NCBI GenBank assembly: GCA_905215045.1
Contig: CAJMOO010000019.1
Coordinates: forward strand, 1-27,049
Length of the DNA stretch: 27,049 nt
Direction of reading: 5' to 3'
Source: an uncultured bacterium
GTDB lineage: Bacteria; Bacillota_A; Clostridia; Lachnospirales; Lachnospiraceae
Part shown: positions 1-7,810 of the stretch, piece after piece
Layout: the number at the start of each line of letters is the position of its first letter
Position numbering within the stretch: the first letter of the stretch is position 1
The notes under the pieces: model-generated
Seen by the model: only the letters and a program-made list of their open reading frames with translations
Database searches by the model: none
Told to the model about the DNA's origin: nothing
Program-made: the position numbers and the translations under genes

Positions 1-90
1 ACCGTTCAAAACGGCGAGCAAAATTTCTGGTCTGGATCTGCTATGCTATTATTTCATTTTTCTCATATACAATGAACGACTATCCAAATT
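1..90. repeat. Arm of a long repeat, inverted relative to 25770-25863
   Basis: Read on the minus strand, this segment closely matches the plus-strand sequence at about 25770-25863. Shared blocks include GTCGTTCATTG, TATATGAGAAAAA, GATCCAGACCAGAAATTT and CGCCGTTTTGAACGGT. It also resembles 25959-26048 in the direct orientation, with more differences. At the right end of the window these two arms face each other around a loop of about 95 bp. The copy here is therefore probably one arm of a second such element whose loop and other arm lie to the left of the window. It ends 5 bp before the glgA stop codon. Confidence 0.85.
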
Positions 91-95
91 AAAAT

Positions 96-1958
96 TTACC
101 TTGGTGTCAATTCCAAATACATATTCTTATACTGCCATGCACTCGTCTCCCAAGATACATCTTTATTCATATCGCGAACGACCATATCATCCCAGTTTGC
201 TCTATTCTCAAAGTAGCAAGTCTTGGCTCTATTGATCGTATCATAAAGAAGTCCGCTTTCATATCGGTCAAATGTAAATCCATTTCCTGTATTATCAAAC
301 ATGTTATAAGGCTGAACTGTATCTCTAAGTCCTCCTGTTTCTCTGACTATTGGAATCGCACCGTATCTCATAGCGATCAGCTGTGTCAGTCCACATGGTT
401 CGAATCTTGATGGAACTAAGAGTGCATCACATCCTGAATAAATATTGTGAGCAACATTTTCATCATAAGCAATATAGGCACAGAAACTTCCTTTATATTG
501 ATTCTCATAAGAACGGAAAGCATCTTCATACCAAGAATCACCCGTACCAAGGACAACTACCTGTGTATTTCCATCCATCACACCTGGAATTACGTCATTG
601 ACCAAATCTAATCCTTTTTGATTTGTAAGACGGGAAATCAGTCCGATCACCATCTTATGTTCATCGACCTCTAATCCTAAAGATTCCTGCAATGCTTTCT
701 TATTCTTCTTTTTATTTTCGATTGCTGTCTTCGCATCGTAATTTGCTTTTAACAGCTTGTCTGTAGATGGATTCCAAATGTTAACATCAATACCATTTAC
801 AATTCCTCTAATCTTATTTTGATGGTATCTTAAATGCTCTGCAAGACCCTCTCCATATTCTTCTGTCTGAATCTCTCCGGCATAGGTATTACTTACGGTT
901 GTAATTCTATTACAGTAGGTGATTCCACCTTTTAGCATATTCGCATCCAGCCAGTTCTGTGTCAGGCAGTCTTTATTGAATACATAATCTGGAAGTCCTG
1001 ACCAGTATTGGATCATTTTTCTGTCATAGATACCTTGGAATTTTAAATTATGTATCGTAAGTACTGCACTTGCACGTCCTACGTTTGTATCTTTAAAGAA
1101 TGTTCTCAGGTAAAGTGGTACGAGTGCTGCCTGCCAGTCGTGGCAATGTACTACATCAGGAACCCAATCCAGATAATTCAGTGCCGCCAATGCTGCCTTG
1201 GAAAAATAGCAGAACTTTGGAATATCGTCGATTAGATTCGTATATGGATTACCCCAAGAGAAGAATTCTTCATTATCAATAAAATCATACACAACACCGT
1301 CTTCCTGATATTCCATAATACCGACATAATATTGTCTTCCGTCGGAGCAGAGATCCATATAAAAAGATCCTTTATACTCCATCTTTTCTTGGTATTCCCA
1401 AGGAATACATTTGTATCTTGGAAGAATGACTTTCACATCTACATTTAATTTTGCAAGGCTCTTTGGAAGTGCAGACATAACATCTCCAAGTCCTCCTGTT
1501 TTCACAAATGGATAGCATTCTGAGCCAATGAAAACGACACTTCTTCTTGGTCCAAGATCTGCATATTCCTTTGGCTGTTCCTGCTCTACAGGTGCTTCTT
1601 CTTTAACAACTGCTTCTTGCTTAGCTGAAACAGTTTCTTTTTTTGTAGTGGAGGCAGCTGTCTTTTTCTTAGCTGTCTTTTCTACTGTTGAAGCAGCAAC
1701 TTTTTTCTCTTCTGTCTCTTTTACTACTGGAGCAACTGCTTTTTTCTCTTCTGTCTCTTTTACTACTGGAGCAACTGCTTTTTTCTCCTCTGTCTTCTTT
1801 GCTGCTGGAGCAGCTACAGTTTTTTCATCCGTATTCTCTACTGTTGAAACAACAGCTTTTTCTGTATCCGTATTCTTTGCTGTTGAAACAGCAGCTTTTT
1901 TCGTTCTAGTTTTTGCATTCGCTTTTGTCTTACTTCTTGTTCTGGTTTTTCTGCTCAT
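96..1958 (-). CDS. glgA: Glycogen synthase with a long low-complexity N-terminal extension
   Basis: This is a GT5 glycogen/starch synthase, which transfers glucose from ADP-glucose to the growing alpha-1,4-glucan in the cytoplasm. The catalytic part starts near residue 140. It has the KTGGLGDV ADP-glucose-binding motif at about 153-160 and, near the C-terminus, the EPCGLTQL motif followed by a GGLRDTV segment. I start at the ATG at 1958 because GGGAGG lies 5 nt upstream; an upstream in-frame ATG at 1991 would place that site inside the gene. The protein is 620 residues where the family is usually about 480. The extra residues, about 1-139, are rich in Lys, Ala, Thr, Glu and Val, with a 13-residue unit (KKAVAPVVKETEE) repeated exactly at 59-71 and 72-84. 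The extension is unlikely to be catalytic. No other glg gene is in the window. Confidence 0.95.
   Translation of the reverse strand: MSRKTRTRSKTKANAKTRTKKAAVSTAKNTDTEKAVVSTVENTDEKTVAAPAAKKTEEKKAVAPVVKETEEKKAVAPVVKETEEKKVAASTVEKTAKKKTAASTTKKETVSAKQEAVVKEEAPVEQEQPKEYADLGPRRSVVFIGSECYPFVKTGGLGDVMSALPKSLAKLNVDVKVILPRYKCIPWEYQEKMEYKGSFYMDLCSDGRQYYVGIMEYQEDGVVYDFIDNEEFFSWGNPYTNLIDDIPKFCYFSKAALAALNYLDWVPDVVHCHDWQAALVPLYLRTFFKDTNVGRASAVLTIHNLKFQGIYDRKMIQYWSGLPDYVFNKDCLTQNWLDANMLKGGITYCNRITTVSNTYAGEIQTEEYGEGLAEHLRYHQNKIRGIVNGIDVNIWNPSTDKLLKANYDAKTAIENKKKNKKALQESLGLEVDEHKMVIGLISRLTNQKGLDLVNDVIPGVMDGNTQVVVLGTGDSWYEDAFRSYENQYKGSFCAYIAYDENVAHNIYSGCDALLVPSRFEPCGLTQLIAMRYGAIPIVRETGGLRDTVQPYNMFDNTGNGFTFDRYESGLLYDTINRAKTCYFENRANWDDMVVRDMNKDVSWETSAWQYKNMYLELTPR
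1701..1778 (-). repeat. Perfect 39-bp tandem repeat inside glgA
   Basis: Two identical 39-bp units lie at 1701-1739 and 1740-1778. A clearly related but diverged third unit follows at 1779-1817. The unit is a multiple of three, so changes in copy number would keep the reading frame. It encodes the 13-residue KKAVAPVVKETEE repeat in the GlgA extension. Exact identity at the DNA level points to recent duplication by slippage. Confidence 0.9.
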
Positions 1959-2029
1959 ATTGGCCTCCCATCTGCAACATAAGTCCTGCACTTTGTAATA
2001 AATTTGATGATATTCTCATCTATATTTTT

Positions 2030-2035
2030 ATTATA
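2030..2035 (-). promoter_or_regulatory. Candidate -10 box for glgA
   Basis: TATAAT on the minus strand lies about 70 nt upstream of the glgA start. No good -35 hexamer is visible at 16-18 bp, because that region is taken up by the terminator hairpin of the preceding gene. The call rests on the -10 box alone. Confidence 0.35.
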
Positions 2036-2042
2036 TCACAAA

Positions 2043-2088
2043 AATAACGGCACTGTATATCACTTTAGTAATATACAATACCGTTATT
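2043..2088 (-). terminator. Terminator after the XRE regulator, 21-bp stem
   Basis: The arms 2043-2063 and 2068-2088 pair along 21 positions around a 4-nt loop. The three positions that are not Watson-Crick pairs become G-U pairs in the minus-strand RNA but A-C mismatches in the plus-strand RNA. A short U run follows on the minus strand. Both facts fit termination of the regulator at 2100-2561, just before glgA. Confidence 0.8.
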
Positions 2089-2099
2089 AAAAACATTAT

Positions 2100-2561
2100 T
2101 TATCGAACGATCATCTTTGTTACTAATTGTGCAACCGGGCAGAGCACTCCTGCAAAATTTTCTGATATTCCAGCCTTCTCACTTAGTCCTGCCAAAGCAA
2201 TTAATACTACTGGAGATGCTATACATAATGAAACGCCAAAAGCTACGATTGGTACTGTCTTCTTTCTATGACTGATAAAGTCATTTGCTTCTTCCATTGT
2301 AACTTTTCTTACGTTCTTTGCATTTTCTGTCGTTTCAAAGTCTGTTATATTCTGTGTCGTTTCTATTTCATCTTTTAATAAATAATCTGTTGTGACTCCA
2401 AAAATCTCTGCCAACTTTAAAACCCTGTTTAGATCCGGCACTGACTGGGCACTTTCCCATTTTGAAACGGACTGTCTTGAAACTGATAATTTCTCTGCCA
2501 GTTCTTCCTGACTCCAGCCATTTTTCTTTCTCTGCTCTGCTATTTTCTCTGCTAAAATCAT
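2100..2561 (-). CDS. XRE-family regulator with one membrane segment, probably C-terminally shortened
   Basis: Residues about 1-60 form a Cro/CI-type helix-turn-helix ([21 protein letters not shown]) with the usual DYLLKDE end. A linker follows, then one hydrophobic segment at about 108-128 ([21 protein letters not shown]). This looks like the membrane-anchored XRE regulators common in Clostridia. From memory, relatives carry at least one more hydrophobic segment and are longer, whereas this one stops after 153 residues with a polar tail ([10 protein letters not shown]), so it may be truncated. The start is supported by an AAAGGAAAG site just upstream. The gene is divergent from the broken hydrolase at 2805, with 243 bp between them holding palindromes that could be its operators. 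Confidence 0.85.
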   Translation of the reverse strand: MILAEKIAEQRKKNGWSQEELAEKLSVSRQSVSKWESAQSVPDLNRVLKLAEIFGVTTDYLLKDEIETTQNITDFETTENAKNVRKVTMEEANDFISHRKKTVPIVAFGVSLCIASPVVLIALAGLSEKAGISENFAGVLCPVAQLVTKMIVR

Positions 2562-2650
2562 ATTTTCTTTCCTTTCTGTTCGAACATCTTGATTTTACCA
2601 TAACTGGCTGGTTACAAGCTATATAGCCGTCTTGGAAATTTGTCAACTGG

Positions 2651-2662
2651 TGGTTGCAACCA
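2651..2662. promoter_or_regulatory. 12-bp palindrome upstream of the XRE gene, possible operator
   Basis: TGGTTGCAACCA is a perfect palindrome in the 243-bp divergent intergenic region. A related sequence, ACTGGCTGGTTACAAG, lies about 50 bp closer to the XRE gene and resembles the ACTGGTGGTTGCAA context of the palindrome. Two related sites upstream of a DNA-binding protein gene suggest autoregulation. This is inference only. Confidence 0.35.
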
Positions 2663-2704
2663 TGAATATTGGACTATTTTCTATAATAAATGCAGGCAAT
2701 TGCA

Positions 2705-2733
2705 TTGAATACTGACCTGCTGCATATTATAAT
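2705..2733 (+). promoter_or_regulatory. Promoter of the broken hydrolase gene
   Basis: TTGAAT at 2705-2710 and a perfect TATAAT at 2728-2733 are separated by 17 bp, a strong sigma-A-type promoter. It predicts a transcript start near 2740 and a leader of about 65 nt, so the pseudogene downstream is probably still transcribed. Confidence 0.7.
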
Positions 2734-2758
2734 AATTTATATAGGATTACAAGTGTAT

Positions 2759-2774
2759 GTTAGCACAAGCTAAC
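2759..2774. promoter_or_regulatory. Interrupted palindrome GTTAGC-ACAA-GCTAAC in the leader
   Basis: Perfect 6-bp arms around a 4-nt spacer lie between the predicted transcript start and the AGAGGAGA ribosome binding site of the gene at 2805. It could be a repressor site (the size fits a TetR- or MarR-type dimer) or a small leader hairpin. Confidence 0.4.
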
Positions 2775-2804
2775 TTATGACATAAGTAGAGAGGAGATGT
2801 CCCC

Positions 2805-3556
2805 ATGTTTTTTAAGAAATTAACCAAATATGAACCTGCAAAACGTTTCAATATCCGTGATCATGGTTTCCATGGAAGTTATTACAAACCAAAACAAGAT
2901 CTCTTTCCCGGAAAAGTCATGGTCATATTTGGTGGTTCTGCCGGCAGTTTTACACTTACCGAAATGACTGCGGAAAAATTCTATGAAGCCGGGATGAATG
3001 TAATGGCAGTTGCTTATCGTGATGTGGAGGGTGCTCCTTCCACACTTTCTGGTATTCCAGTAGAACTAATTGCAAATGCTGTATATTGGTGTAAAGAAAA
3101 TGTGGCAGAAAAAATTGGTATCTGGGGAATTTCTCTAGGTGGTCAGCTTGCATTGTTTCTTGGAAGTTTATATAACGATCTGATTTCTTGTGTTGTTGCT
3201 ATCAATCCGATGCATTTCTTGCAACAGGGAATGTCGTCTTTTAAGAAAATGGTATTTGAAGACTGCTCCTGCTTTACTTTTGAAGGGAAGGATCTGTTTT
3301 ACTGCTCAGTGCAGGAATGGACTGTCTGCTTCCTTCTGAATTGATCTGCCAAACGATAGAAAACCGTTTGATCAAAAATCAATTTTCTTATCCACTGGAA
3401 CATCATAATTATGAAATTGCCAGTCACTATCTGCTTCCAATCAAACCAATGACTGCAAAAATGTTTCGGGTAGAGCGCAAGCAATCTGCTGAATGTGATC
3501 GTAACAGAGAGGTTGCATGGCAAGACACCTTACATTTTTTAAAAGAAAAATGGTAA
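2805..3556 (+). pseudogene. Broken acyl-CoA thioesterase/BAAT-type alpha/beta hydrolase
   Basis: The first part (2805 to about 3300) reads as an alpha/beta hydrolase of the BAAT C-terminal/acyl-CoA thioesterase type, with the nucleophile elbow GISLGGQLAL. It then runs into an unrelated tail and a stop at 3342-3344. From 3302 the +2 frame resumes the same fold with LLSAGMDCLLPSE, which should carry the catalytic Asp. It continues to ASHYLLP, the likely catalytic His, and ends in AWQDTLHFLKEKW. The stretch expected between FEGKDLFYC and LLSAGMD is absent, so an internal deletion of a length not divisible by three has removed part of the core and shifted the frame. Nucleophile and Asp/His now lie in different frames. 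The promoter, ribosome binding site and terminator all look intact, so the break may be recent. Confidence 0.85.
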
Positions 3557-3559
3557 TTA

Positions 3560-3586
3560 AAAAAGCCCTTTATTTGAGGGCTTTTT
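3560..3586. terminator. Bidirectional terminator between convergent genes
   Basis: AAAAAGCCCT at 3560-3569 pairs with AGGGCTTTTT at 3577-3586 around a 7-nt loop. The A and T tracts on each side let it act for the plus-strand hydrolase ending at 3556 and for the minus-strand gene ending at 3602. Confidence 0.9.
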
Positions 3587-3601
3587 ATAATCGTATTTCT
3601 A

Positions 3602-3868
3602 TTATCTAGGCGAATTCCACATAACTGCCTTTGCTTTGTCTAAGTCTTTTCTCGCTACGAAAATTTCATACTGTATAGACTGTGCCGCAGGATTGCCCAC
3701 ACTTCCGAAGTTTCCACGAAGTGTTCCAGTTCCTGCCCATTCTCCTAAATGATTGTATGTTTTGTATTTGTACTTAATCCTTTCCCGATCCAAGATGTCC
3801 CTGATCGCATTAAATTGCACCATATCTGTTCCGATCCATAAGCTTTCTGAATTAAATATTGTAAGCAT
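3602..3868 (-). CDS. Small DUF2007-like putative signal-transducing protein
   Basis: This 88-residue protein starts MLTIFNSESLWIGTDM and has the layout of DUF2007-like proteins: an N-terminal 'acted on by' strand, a helix (FNAIRDILDRERI), a central YKYKTYN strand, and a C-terminal YEIFVARKDLDKAKAVM segment. I start at 3868 because AGGGAGAG lies 4 nt upstream; the longer frame to 3895 has no such site. The family is called signal-transducing in databases but its biochemistry is unknown. It sits 72 bp downstream of the small zinc-ribbon gene at 3941-4141 on the same strand and ends just before a shared terminator, so the two probably form an operon. Confidence 0.75.
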   Translation of the reverse strand: MLTIFNSESLWIGTDMVQFNAIRDILDRERIKYKYKTYNHLGEWAGTGTLRGNFGSVGNPAAQSIQYEIFVARKDLDKAKAVMWNSPR

Positions 3869-3940
3869 ACTTCTCTCCCTTCTTGCAAATTCCAAATTTG
3901 TTTAACTGGATCTGCAGCCCTCTTGTGAAAAATTTCATTC

Positions 3941-4141
3941 CTATTCTTCCTGCTGCTCATAATCAATGATAATCTTCTTACAATCCTCACATCTATAAGC
4001 AACACTTTCGTATTCCAATGGTTGATCTGCAAACCATGCTGAATCAATTGCTAATACCCTCTTTTTTCTGTTCCATCCAAGACCATGCCTTGACTGGATA
4101 TATCCTTTTTCCATTTCTTTGTTACAATATGGACACTTCAT
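3941..4141 (-). CDS. Small zinc-ribbon protein (DUF6487/PF20097-like)
   Basis: A 66-residue protein with two Cys pairs, CPYC at residues 3-6 and CEDC near residue 51, spaced to bind one zinc ion. The first knuckle continues KEMEKGYI and the second is followed by KKIIIDY, the pattern of DUF6487-type proteins. I start at the ATG at 4141, with GGAGG 7-8 nt upstream; a GTG two codons earlier is too close to that site. Role unknown. It is followed on the same strand by the DUF2007-like gene. Confidence 0.8.
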   Translation of the reverse strand: MKCPYCNKEMEKGYIQSRHGLGWNRKKRVLAIDSAWFADQPLEYESVAYRCEDCKKIIIDYEQQEE

Positions 4142-4229
4142 CGGCACCCCTCCTTTTGTAGCATGTCAAAGTTTCTTTTAATCTTTCGATTAATTACTTA
4201 TATTTTACCACAAATTCCTTCTTATTAGT

Positions 4230-5018
4230 TTATTTTTTCCCATAAATAATCCCCATTCCACTGATCATCCATGGTGTTGTTACAAATCCCGGAATAAAGT
4301 CTAACTTCTTTTCCAAATTTCCTATGTAATGAACTTCTGAAATGCCTTCTTCTTTTAAAATCTTAACAAATTTCTCCATATCTCCATATAATGCTTTCTG
4401 TGAAAACATATCCTGAAAAGAAAATACACCGCCTTTTTTCACAACTCTCAGTGCTTCTTTTACAACATCCCGTTTATCTTTTGCTGTCCGTACCTCGTGA
4501 AATACAAAATTGCTCACTGCTGCATCAAATGTCTCATCTGGAAAATCCAGTTTTGCTGCATCTCCTTTTTGAAAAGAGATATGGTCTGCAACGCCTTCAA
4601 TCTTTGCATTTTTCTCACACTGCTCTTTTGCATAATTCCATTCCACACCCCAATAATCCATCGCTGTGATCCGTGCTTTTGGAAATGCTTTGGCACAACG
4701 AACAGTAAGTGCTGCTGCTCCGCATCCGATGTCTAGAAGTTTCCCTTCGCCATCCCAGTCAAGATGTTTTACCAGATGCTCATGAACCCCTGCCATCATA
4801 TTCCCTTTTCCAAATGCAAATGTCTCATGGCAGATCAACATATAAACTGCCATTACCATAGTTAAAATACATAAAACTCCCACTGCAATTGCAATAACAG
4901 TTTTGCCTAAAAGTACTTGTACAGCCACCGCAATGATGCCCAAAATAATTGCTGCTCCAAACAACATATACAAAGCCTTTTCTGGCACCCAGTTTCCATA
5001 ATTTGCTTTTTCTTTCAT
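4230..5018 (-). CDS. Membrane-anchored class I SAM-dependent methyltransferase
   Basis: Two hydrophobic segments at about residues 15-37 and 41-62 precede a Rossmann methyltransferase domain. Visible motifs are motif I LLDIGCGAA (94-102), the acidic residue after strand 2 (Asp121 in ITAMDYW), and KGDAAKLDF (151-159). The post-motif stretch FDAAVSNFVFHEV and a late KKGGVFSFQD are also typical. The small-molecule or lipid substrate cannot be told from sequence; the double membrane anchor favours a lipid-soluble or membrane-bound substrate. An AGGAGG site supports the start. It lies 36 bp downstream of the alpha/beta hydrolase at 5055-5798, so the two are probably co-transcribed. Confidence 0.9.
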   Translation of the reverse strand: MKEKANYGNWVPEKALYMLFGAAIILGIIAVAVQVLLGKTVIAIAVGVLCILTMVMAVYMLICHETFAFGKGNMMAGVHEHLVKHLDWDGEGKLLDIGCGAAALTVRCAKAFPKARITAMDYWGVEWNYAKEQCEKNAKIEGVADHISFQKGDAAKLDFPDETFDAAVSNFVFHEVRTAKDKRDVVKEALRVVKKGGVFSFQDMFSQKALYGDMEKFVKILKEEGISEVHYIGNLEKKLDFIPGFVTTPWMISGMGIIYGKK

Positions 5019-5054
5019 CTTTCTTTCCTCCTATATAAAAATATATGTACATAA

Positions 5055-5798
5055 CTAATCCGTACAAATAACTGTATCCAACATCTTAGCAAAACCTTCT
5101 GGATCAAGAATCTGCATCTGCATATGATTCTCATTTTGAAATACCGGAAAATGACTGTGCGGATATGCATTCTTTACAGCATCCCGGTATTTATAATGTT
5201 CCTCGATGCTTCCAAATTCAAAGAAAATGGTTCTTTGAATCTCTTCTGATAACTTTGGAAATTCTTTATCTTCCAAGCTGTCCATCATCTGTCGATATAG
5301 ATTTTTATACCGAAGGTTTTTCCCTGCTTCAATAAAATATGGTTTTATACTTTCTTCACTGCACCACATAATTTTGCTCAAAGTCGCTCCTTTGCTCCAA
5401 TAAAGGCTCTTGATCGCCAGATACAAAAAAGGAACCATGATCTTCCTTGTCAATCTAGAAATTTGTGCAAATTGACCACCATCAAAAAAAGTATGCTCAA
5501 TTGGGATTTTCGTCTGCGAAAGAAATGTAAGTCCTAAATCCGCTCCGATCGATGAAGCAACAACAAGCGTTATTTTTTCTATTCCTTGCTTCTGAAGATA
5601 CTCTTCTATCTGATGAATTTCATCTTGTTTACTTTGATATTTTTGATTCTGGCAATAAACCGTCGATGTCGGCATCACACAGAAATATTTATCTTTTAAA
5701 TAATCTGCTACTCTGTAGCTGCTTTCTCCGATTACCCCCATTGCATGGAAAAATAATATGACTGGTTTTTTCTTGTTTCCCATCGTTTGAAACTTCAT
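5055..5798 (-). CDS. Alpha/beta hydrolase
   Basis: An alpha/beta-fold hydrolase of about 247 residues. It opens with the strand PVILFFHAMGVIGESS (an HxMG oxyanion-type turn). The nucleophile elbow is VVASSIGADLG, an A-x-S-x-G variant. A late NENHMQMQ supplies the candidate catalytic His. No signal peptide is visible. Three in-frame ATGs lie close together (5816, 5804, 5798). I choose 5798 because GAGGAGG then sits 9 nt upstream, while it would overlap or crowd the other two. Substrate unknown. It is the first gene of a probable two-gene operon with the methyltransferase. Confidence 0.8.
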   Translation of the reverse strand: MKFQTMGNKKKPVILFFHAMGVIGESSYRVADYLKDKYFCVMPTSTVYCQNQKYQSKQDEIHQIEEYLQKQGIEKITLVVASSIGADLGLTFLSQTKIPIEHTFFDGGQFAQISRLTRKIMVPFLYLAIKSLYWSKGATLSKIMWCSEESIKPYFIEAGKNLRYKNLYRQMMDSLEDKEFPKLSEEIQRTIFFEFGSIEEHYKYRDAVKNAYPHSHFPVFQNENHMQMQILDPEGFAKMLDTVICTD

Positions 5799-5841
5799 TT
5801 TCATATTCCTCCTCATAAGAAAATATGTTTCATACTAGAAA

Positions 5842-5870
5842 AAGTCTACCGTTTATTCTACAGTAGACTT
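5842..5870 (-). terminator. Terminator downstream of the AAA-ATPase gene
   Basis: AAGTCTAC (5842-5849) pairs with GTAGACTT (5863-5870). On the minus strand the stem is followed at once by TTTC after a T-rich arm. It lies between the stop of the gene at 5976 and the next gene on that strand. Confidence 0.65.
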
Positions 5871-5963
5871 GTCTGGTTTTTCTTATTTACTTATTTTCCA
5901 CCGAATATTGGAATTTTTATAAGTCCCGTATAATCTTTATGAAACAAGCTGATATCTAAAACA

Positions 5964-5992
5964 GGCAGCCAGATTTTACTCGTCTGACTGCC
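5964..5992 (-). terminator. Hairpin across the 3' end of the AAA-ATPase gene
   Basis: GGCAG-C-CAGA (5964-5973) pairs with TCTG-A-CTGCC (5983-5992), with one mismatch inside the stem. It overlaps the stop codon of the gene on the minus strand and is followed by TGTTTTAG. It could be a first, weak terminator or a structure protecting the 3' end. Confidence 0.45.
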
Positions 5993-7667
5993 CATAAATA
6001 CTTACTTTACATCGTTTCTTATAACATGCGATTCCATATTTTAAAATTCGTTCCATGCCTTCATCACGAAGTTCTTCCTCATACCTCGTGTCTTCAATCT
6101 GCTTTAATGCTTCCTTGCATCCTACATCCAAATCTCCATCATGTGCATATTTTACTTCTATAATAATACCAGTATCATCATCTGTTTCAATCATGATATC
6201 ACTGTATCCATCTCCTGCTTCACGATTTGAAAATACTGCCCACTGCTCTTTCATTCCAAGAATTCCAAGCAAAATTCCATGAAAGAAATTTTCTTTTAGA
6301 TTCTTTCTTGCAAATGTATCACGAATACTGATCGTCTTTTTCAGATATGCAGTAAAATATTCCTCTACTTTTGGTGCATTTCCCTGCTGCAATGCATCAC
6401 AGAGAAGTCCTAATGTTTCTCCATCTTTTGCAACATTTGCTTTTAACCAATTCATGATCTGTGATGTATAAATATTACGAATCTCCATATTCGGGATTAC
6501 AAGACGAAATCTATTGCCCTCTGCCCTTCCACGCTGTGTGAGATAACCTGTTGTAAACAAAACACTCCAGATATTATCAATACTTGTATACATTTCTTCA
6601 TATGTTAATTCCTGATGAAGTTCTTTTATGATTTCTTCTCCTGCTACCAATCGCTCAATCTCTCGCTTTGTTGTCAGATTGTCCGTTTTCTCGATAATCT
6701 TTTTTACAATATCATTACTGCTTGTATTCATCCAGTAATTCTGCGGTTCTATCGCTGGATCTGCCAGAAGTTTTCTGCAATGGCAGATCACATCCCATGG
6801 ACAATATACATCTACATTTCCAAAATGATATCCGTCATACCAATTTTTGATTGATTCATAATGGTTAAACAATTCATAATCTTCCAAAAGTTTTTTGACT
6901 TCTTCATCTGTAAATCCGAAGTATTCATCGAACTCTACATCTGTAATAGACATGATATTAAAATTATTGATTCCTGTAAAAATGCTTTCCTTTGAGATTC
7001 TCATGCAGCCAGATAACACTGCAAATTGTAAATATTCATTGGTCTTTAATGCATTTCCTAAAAATCCACGAATCAGATTCACCATCTGATCATAATATCC
7101 ATACGTAAAAGCTTTTGCTAATGGAACGTCATATTCATCTATTAAGATTACCGTTTTGCTTTTATGATGCTTTGCTAATAAATAGGAAAGTTTATGTAGA
7201 CTTCCCATAAATTCTGTCTCTTTTATATCACCAGAAAGTAACTTTTTAAATGCTTCTTTATCTTCTTTTGTAAGATTTTCACTATCTATTAAATAATCAA
7301 CTTCTGATGCTGCCTGATTCATGACCTGAACAGCCATCCCAAATGCACCTTCATATGTCAGTGATTCAATTCCTTTTAAAGAAATTAAAATTACGGGGAA
7401 TTTTTGCATATACTTTTCGCATAACGCTTCTTCTTTTGTAACTTTCAAACCATCGAATAGTTTTCTATCACTATGAATTGAAAAGAAATTCTTTAACATA
7501 CTCATATTCAGAGATTTTCCAAAACGTCTTGGTCGTGTGAATAATGTCACTTCTGATTGATTTTTTAACAATTCTATGATCAGACCTGTTTTATCTATAT
7601 AATAATAGTCTTCTTGTATCATTTTTTCAAAATTTTCAATTCCTAGAGGAAGCATCTTTTTGTGCAT
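5976..7667 (-). CDS. AAA-ATPase-like protein with C-terminal PD-(D/E)XK nuclease fold
   Basis: A 563-residue protein of the AAA-ATPase-like (PF09820) plus PDDEXK_9 (PF08011) architecture, which is widespread and multi-copy in gut Bacteroidetes and Clostridia. The N-terminus shows the typical IENFEKMIQEDYYYIDKTGLI, then a P-loop variant RPRRFGKS (45-52) and a Walker B stretch ILIDEYD (174-180). Near the C-terminus, Asp490 (GYSDIMIE) and Glu504-x-Lys506 (IIIEVKY) make an intact PD-(D/E)XK active-site pattern. The ribosome binding site AAAGGAGG supports the ATG at 7667. The gene is transcribed alone, with its own terminator. The family's biological role is unsettled; nuclease or mobile-DNA-related roles have been proposed. 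No partner gene is visible here. Confidence 0.92.
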   Translation of the reverse strand: MHKKMLPLGIENFEKMIQEDYYYIDKTGLIIELLKNQSEVTLFTRPRRFGKSLNMSMLKNFFSIHSDRKLFDGLKVTKEEALCEKYMQKFPVILISLKGIESLTYEGAFGMAVQVMNQAASEVDYLIDSENLTKEDKEAFKKLLSGDIKETEFMGSLHKLSYLLAKHHKSKTVILIDEYDVPLAKAFTYGYYDQMVNLIRGFLGNALKTNEYLQFAVLSGCMRISKESIFTGINNFNIMSITDVEFDEYFGFTDEEVKKLLEDYELFNHYESIKNWYDGYHFGNVDVYCPWDVICHCRKLLADPAIEPQNYWMNTSSNDIVKKIIEKTDNLTTKREIERLVAGEEIIKELHQELTYEEMYTSIDNIWSVLFTTGYLTQRGRAEGNRFRLVIPNMEIRNIYTSQIMNWLKANVAKDGETLGLLCDALQQGNAPKVEEYFTAYLKKTISIRDTFARKNLKENFFHGILLGILGMKEQWAVFSNREAGDGYSDIMIETDDDTGIIIEVKYAHDGDLDVGCKEALKQIEDTRYEEELRDEGMERILKYGIACYKKRCKVSIYGQSDE

Positions 7668-7740
7668 GTTTATTTCCTCCTTTCATCTCACTACTTCTAC
7701 TATTAATCTTTATCCTATTATCAGGATGGATATTTATTTT

Positions 7741-7746
7741 AGTATA
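7741..7746 (-). promoter_or_regulatory. Candidate extended -10 promoter of the AAA-ATPase gene
   Basis: On the minus strand the sequence TGCTATACT has an extended -10 form and lies about 75 nt upstream of the start. The expected -35 position (TAGGAA at 17 bp) is weak, as can be the case with extended -10 promoters. Confidence 0.4.
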
Positions 7747-7810
7747 GCAGATTTTGCAGATATTTCCTATATATAATCATGACCCTCTTATCGATATTAA
7801 TTGCTGTAAT

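Noticed and set aside
1701..1817. CRISPR-like array from regularly spaced repeats
   Set aside because: The units are contiguous, have no unique spacers, and are coding tandem repeats in glgA.
1956..1991. Longer GlgA start at 1991
   Set aside because: The strong GGGAGG site lies between the two ATGs and serves the one at 1958.
1528..1998. A 156-codon plus-strand frame rich in Phe, Ala and Val opposite the glgA start
   Set aside because: It is the complement of the repetitive Lys/Ala-rich extension of GlgA; the low complexity keeps the opposite frame open.
4826..5017. Single anchor or signal peptide in the methyltransferase
   Set aside because: Two adjacent hydrophobic segments without a cleavage or lipobox motif fit a membrane hairpin anchor better.
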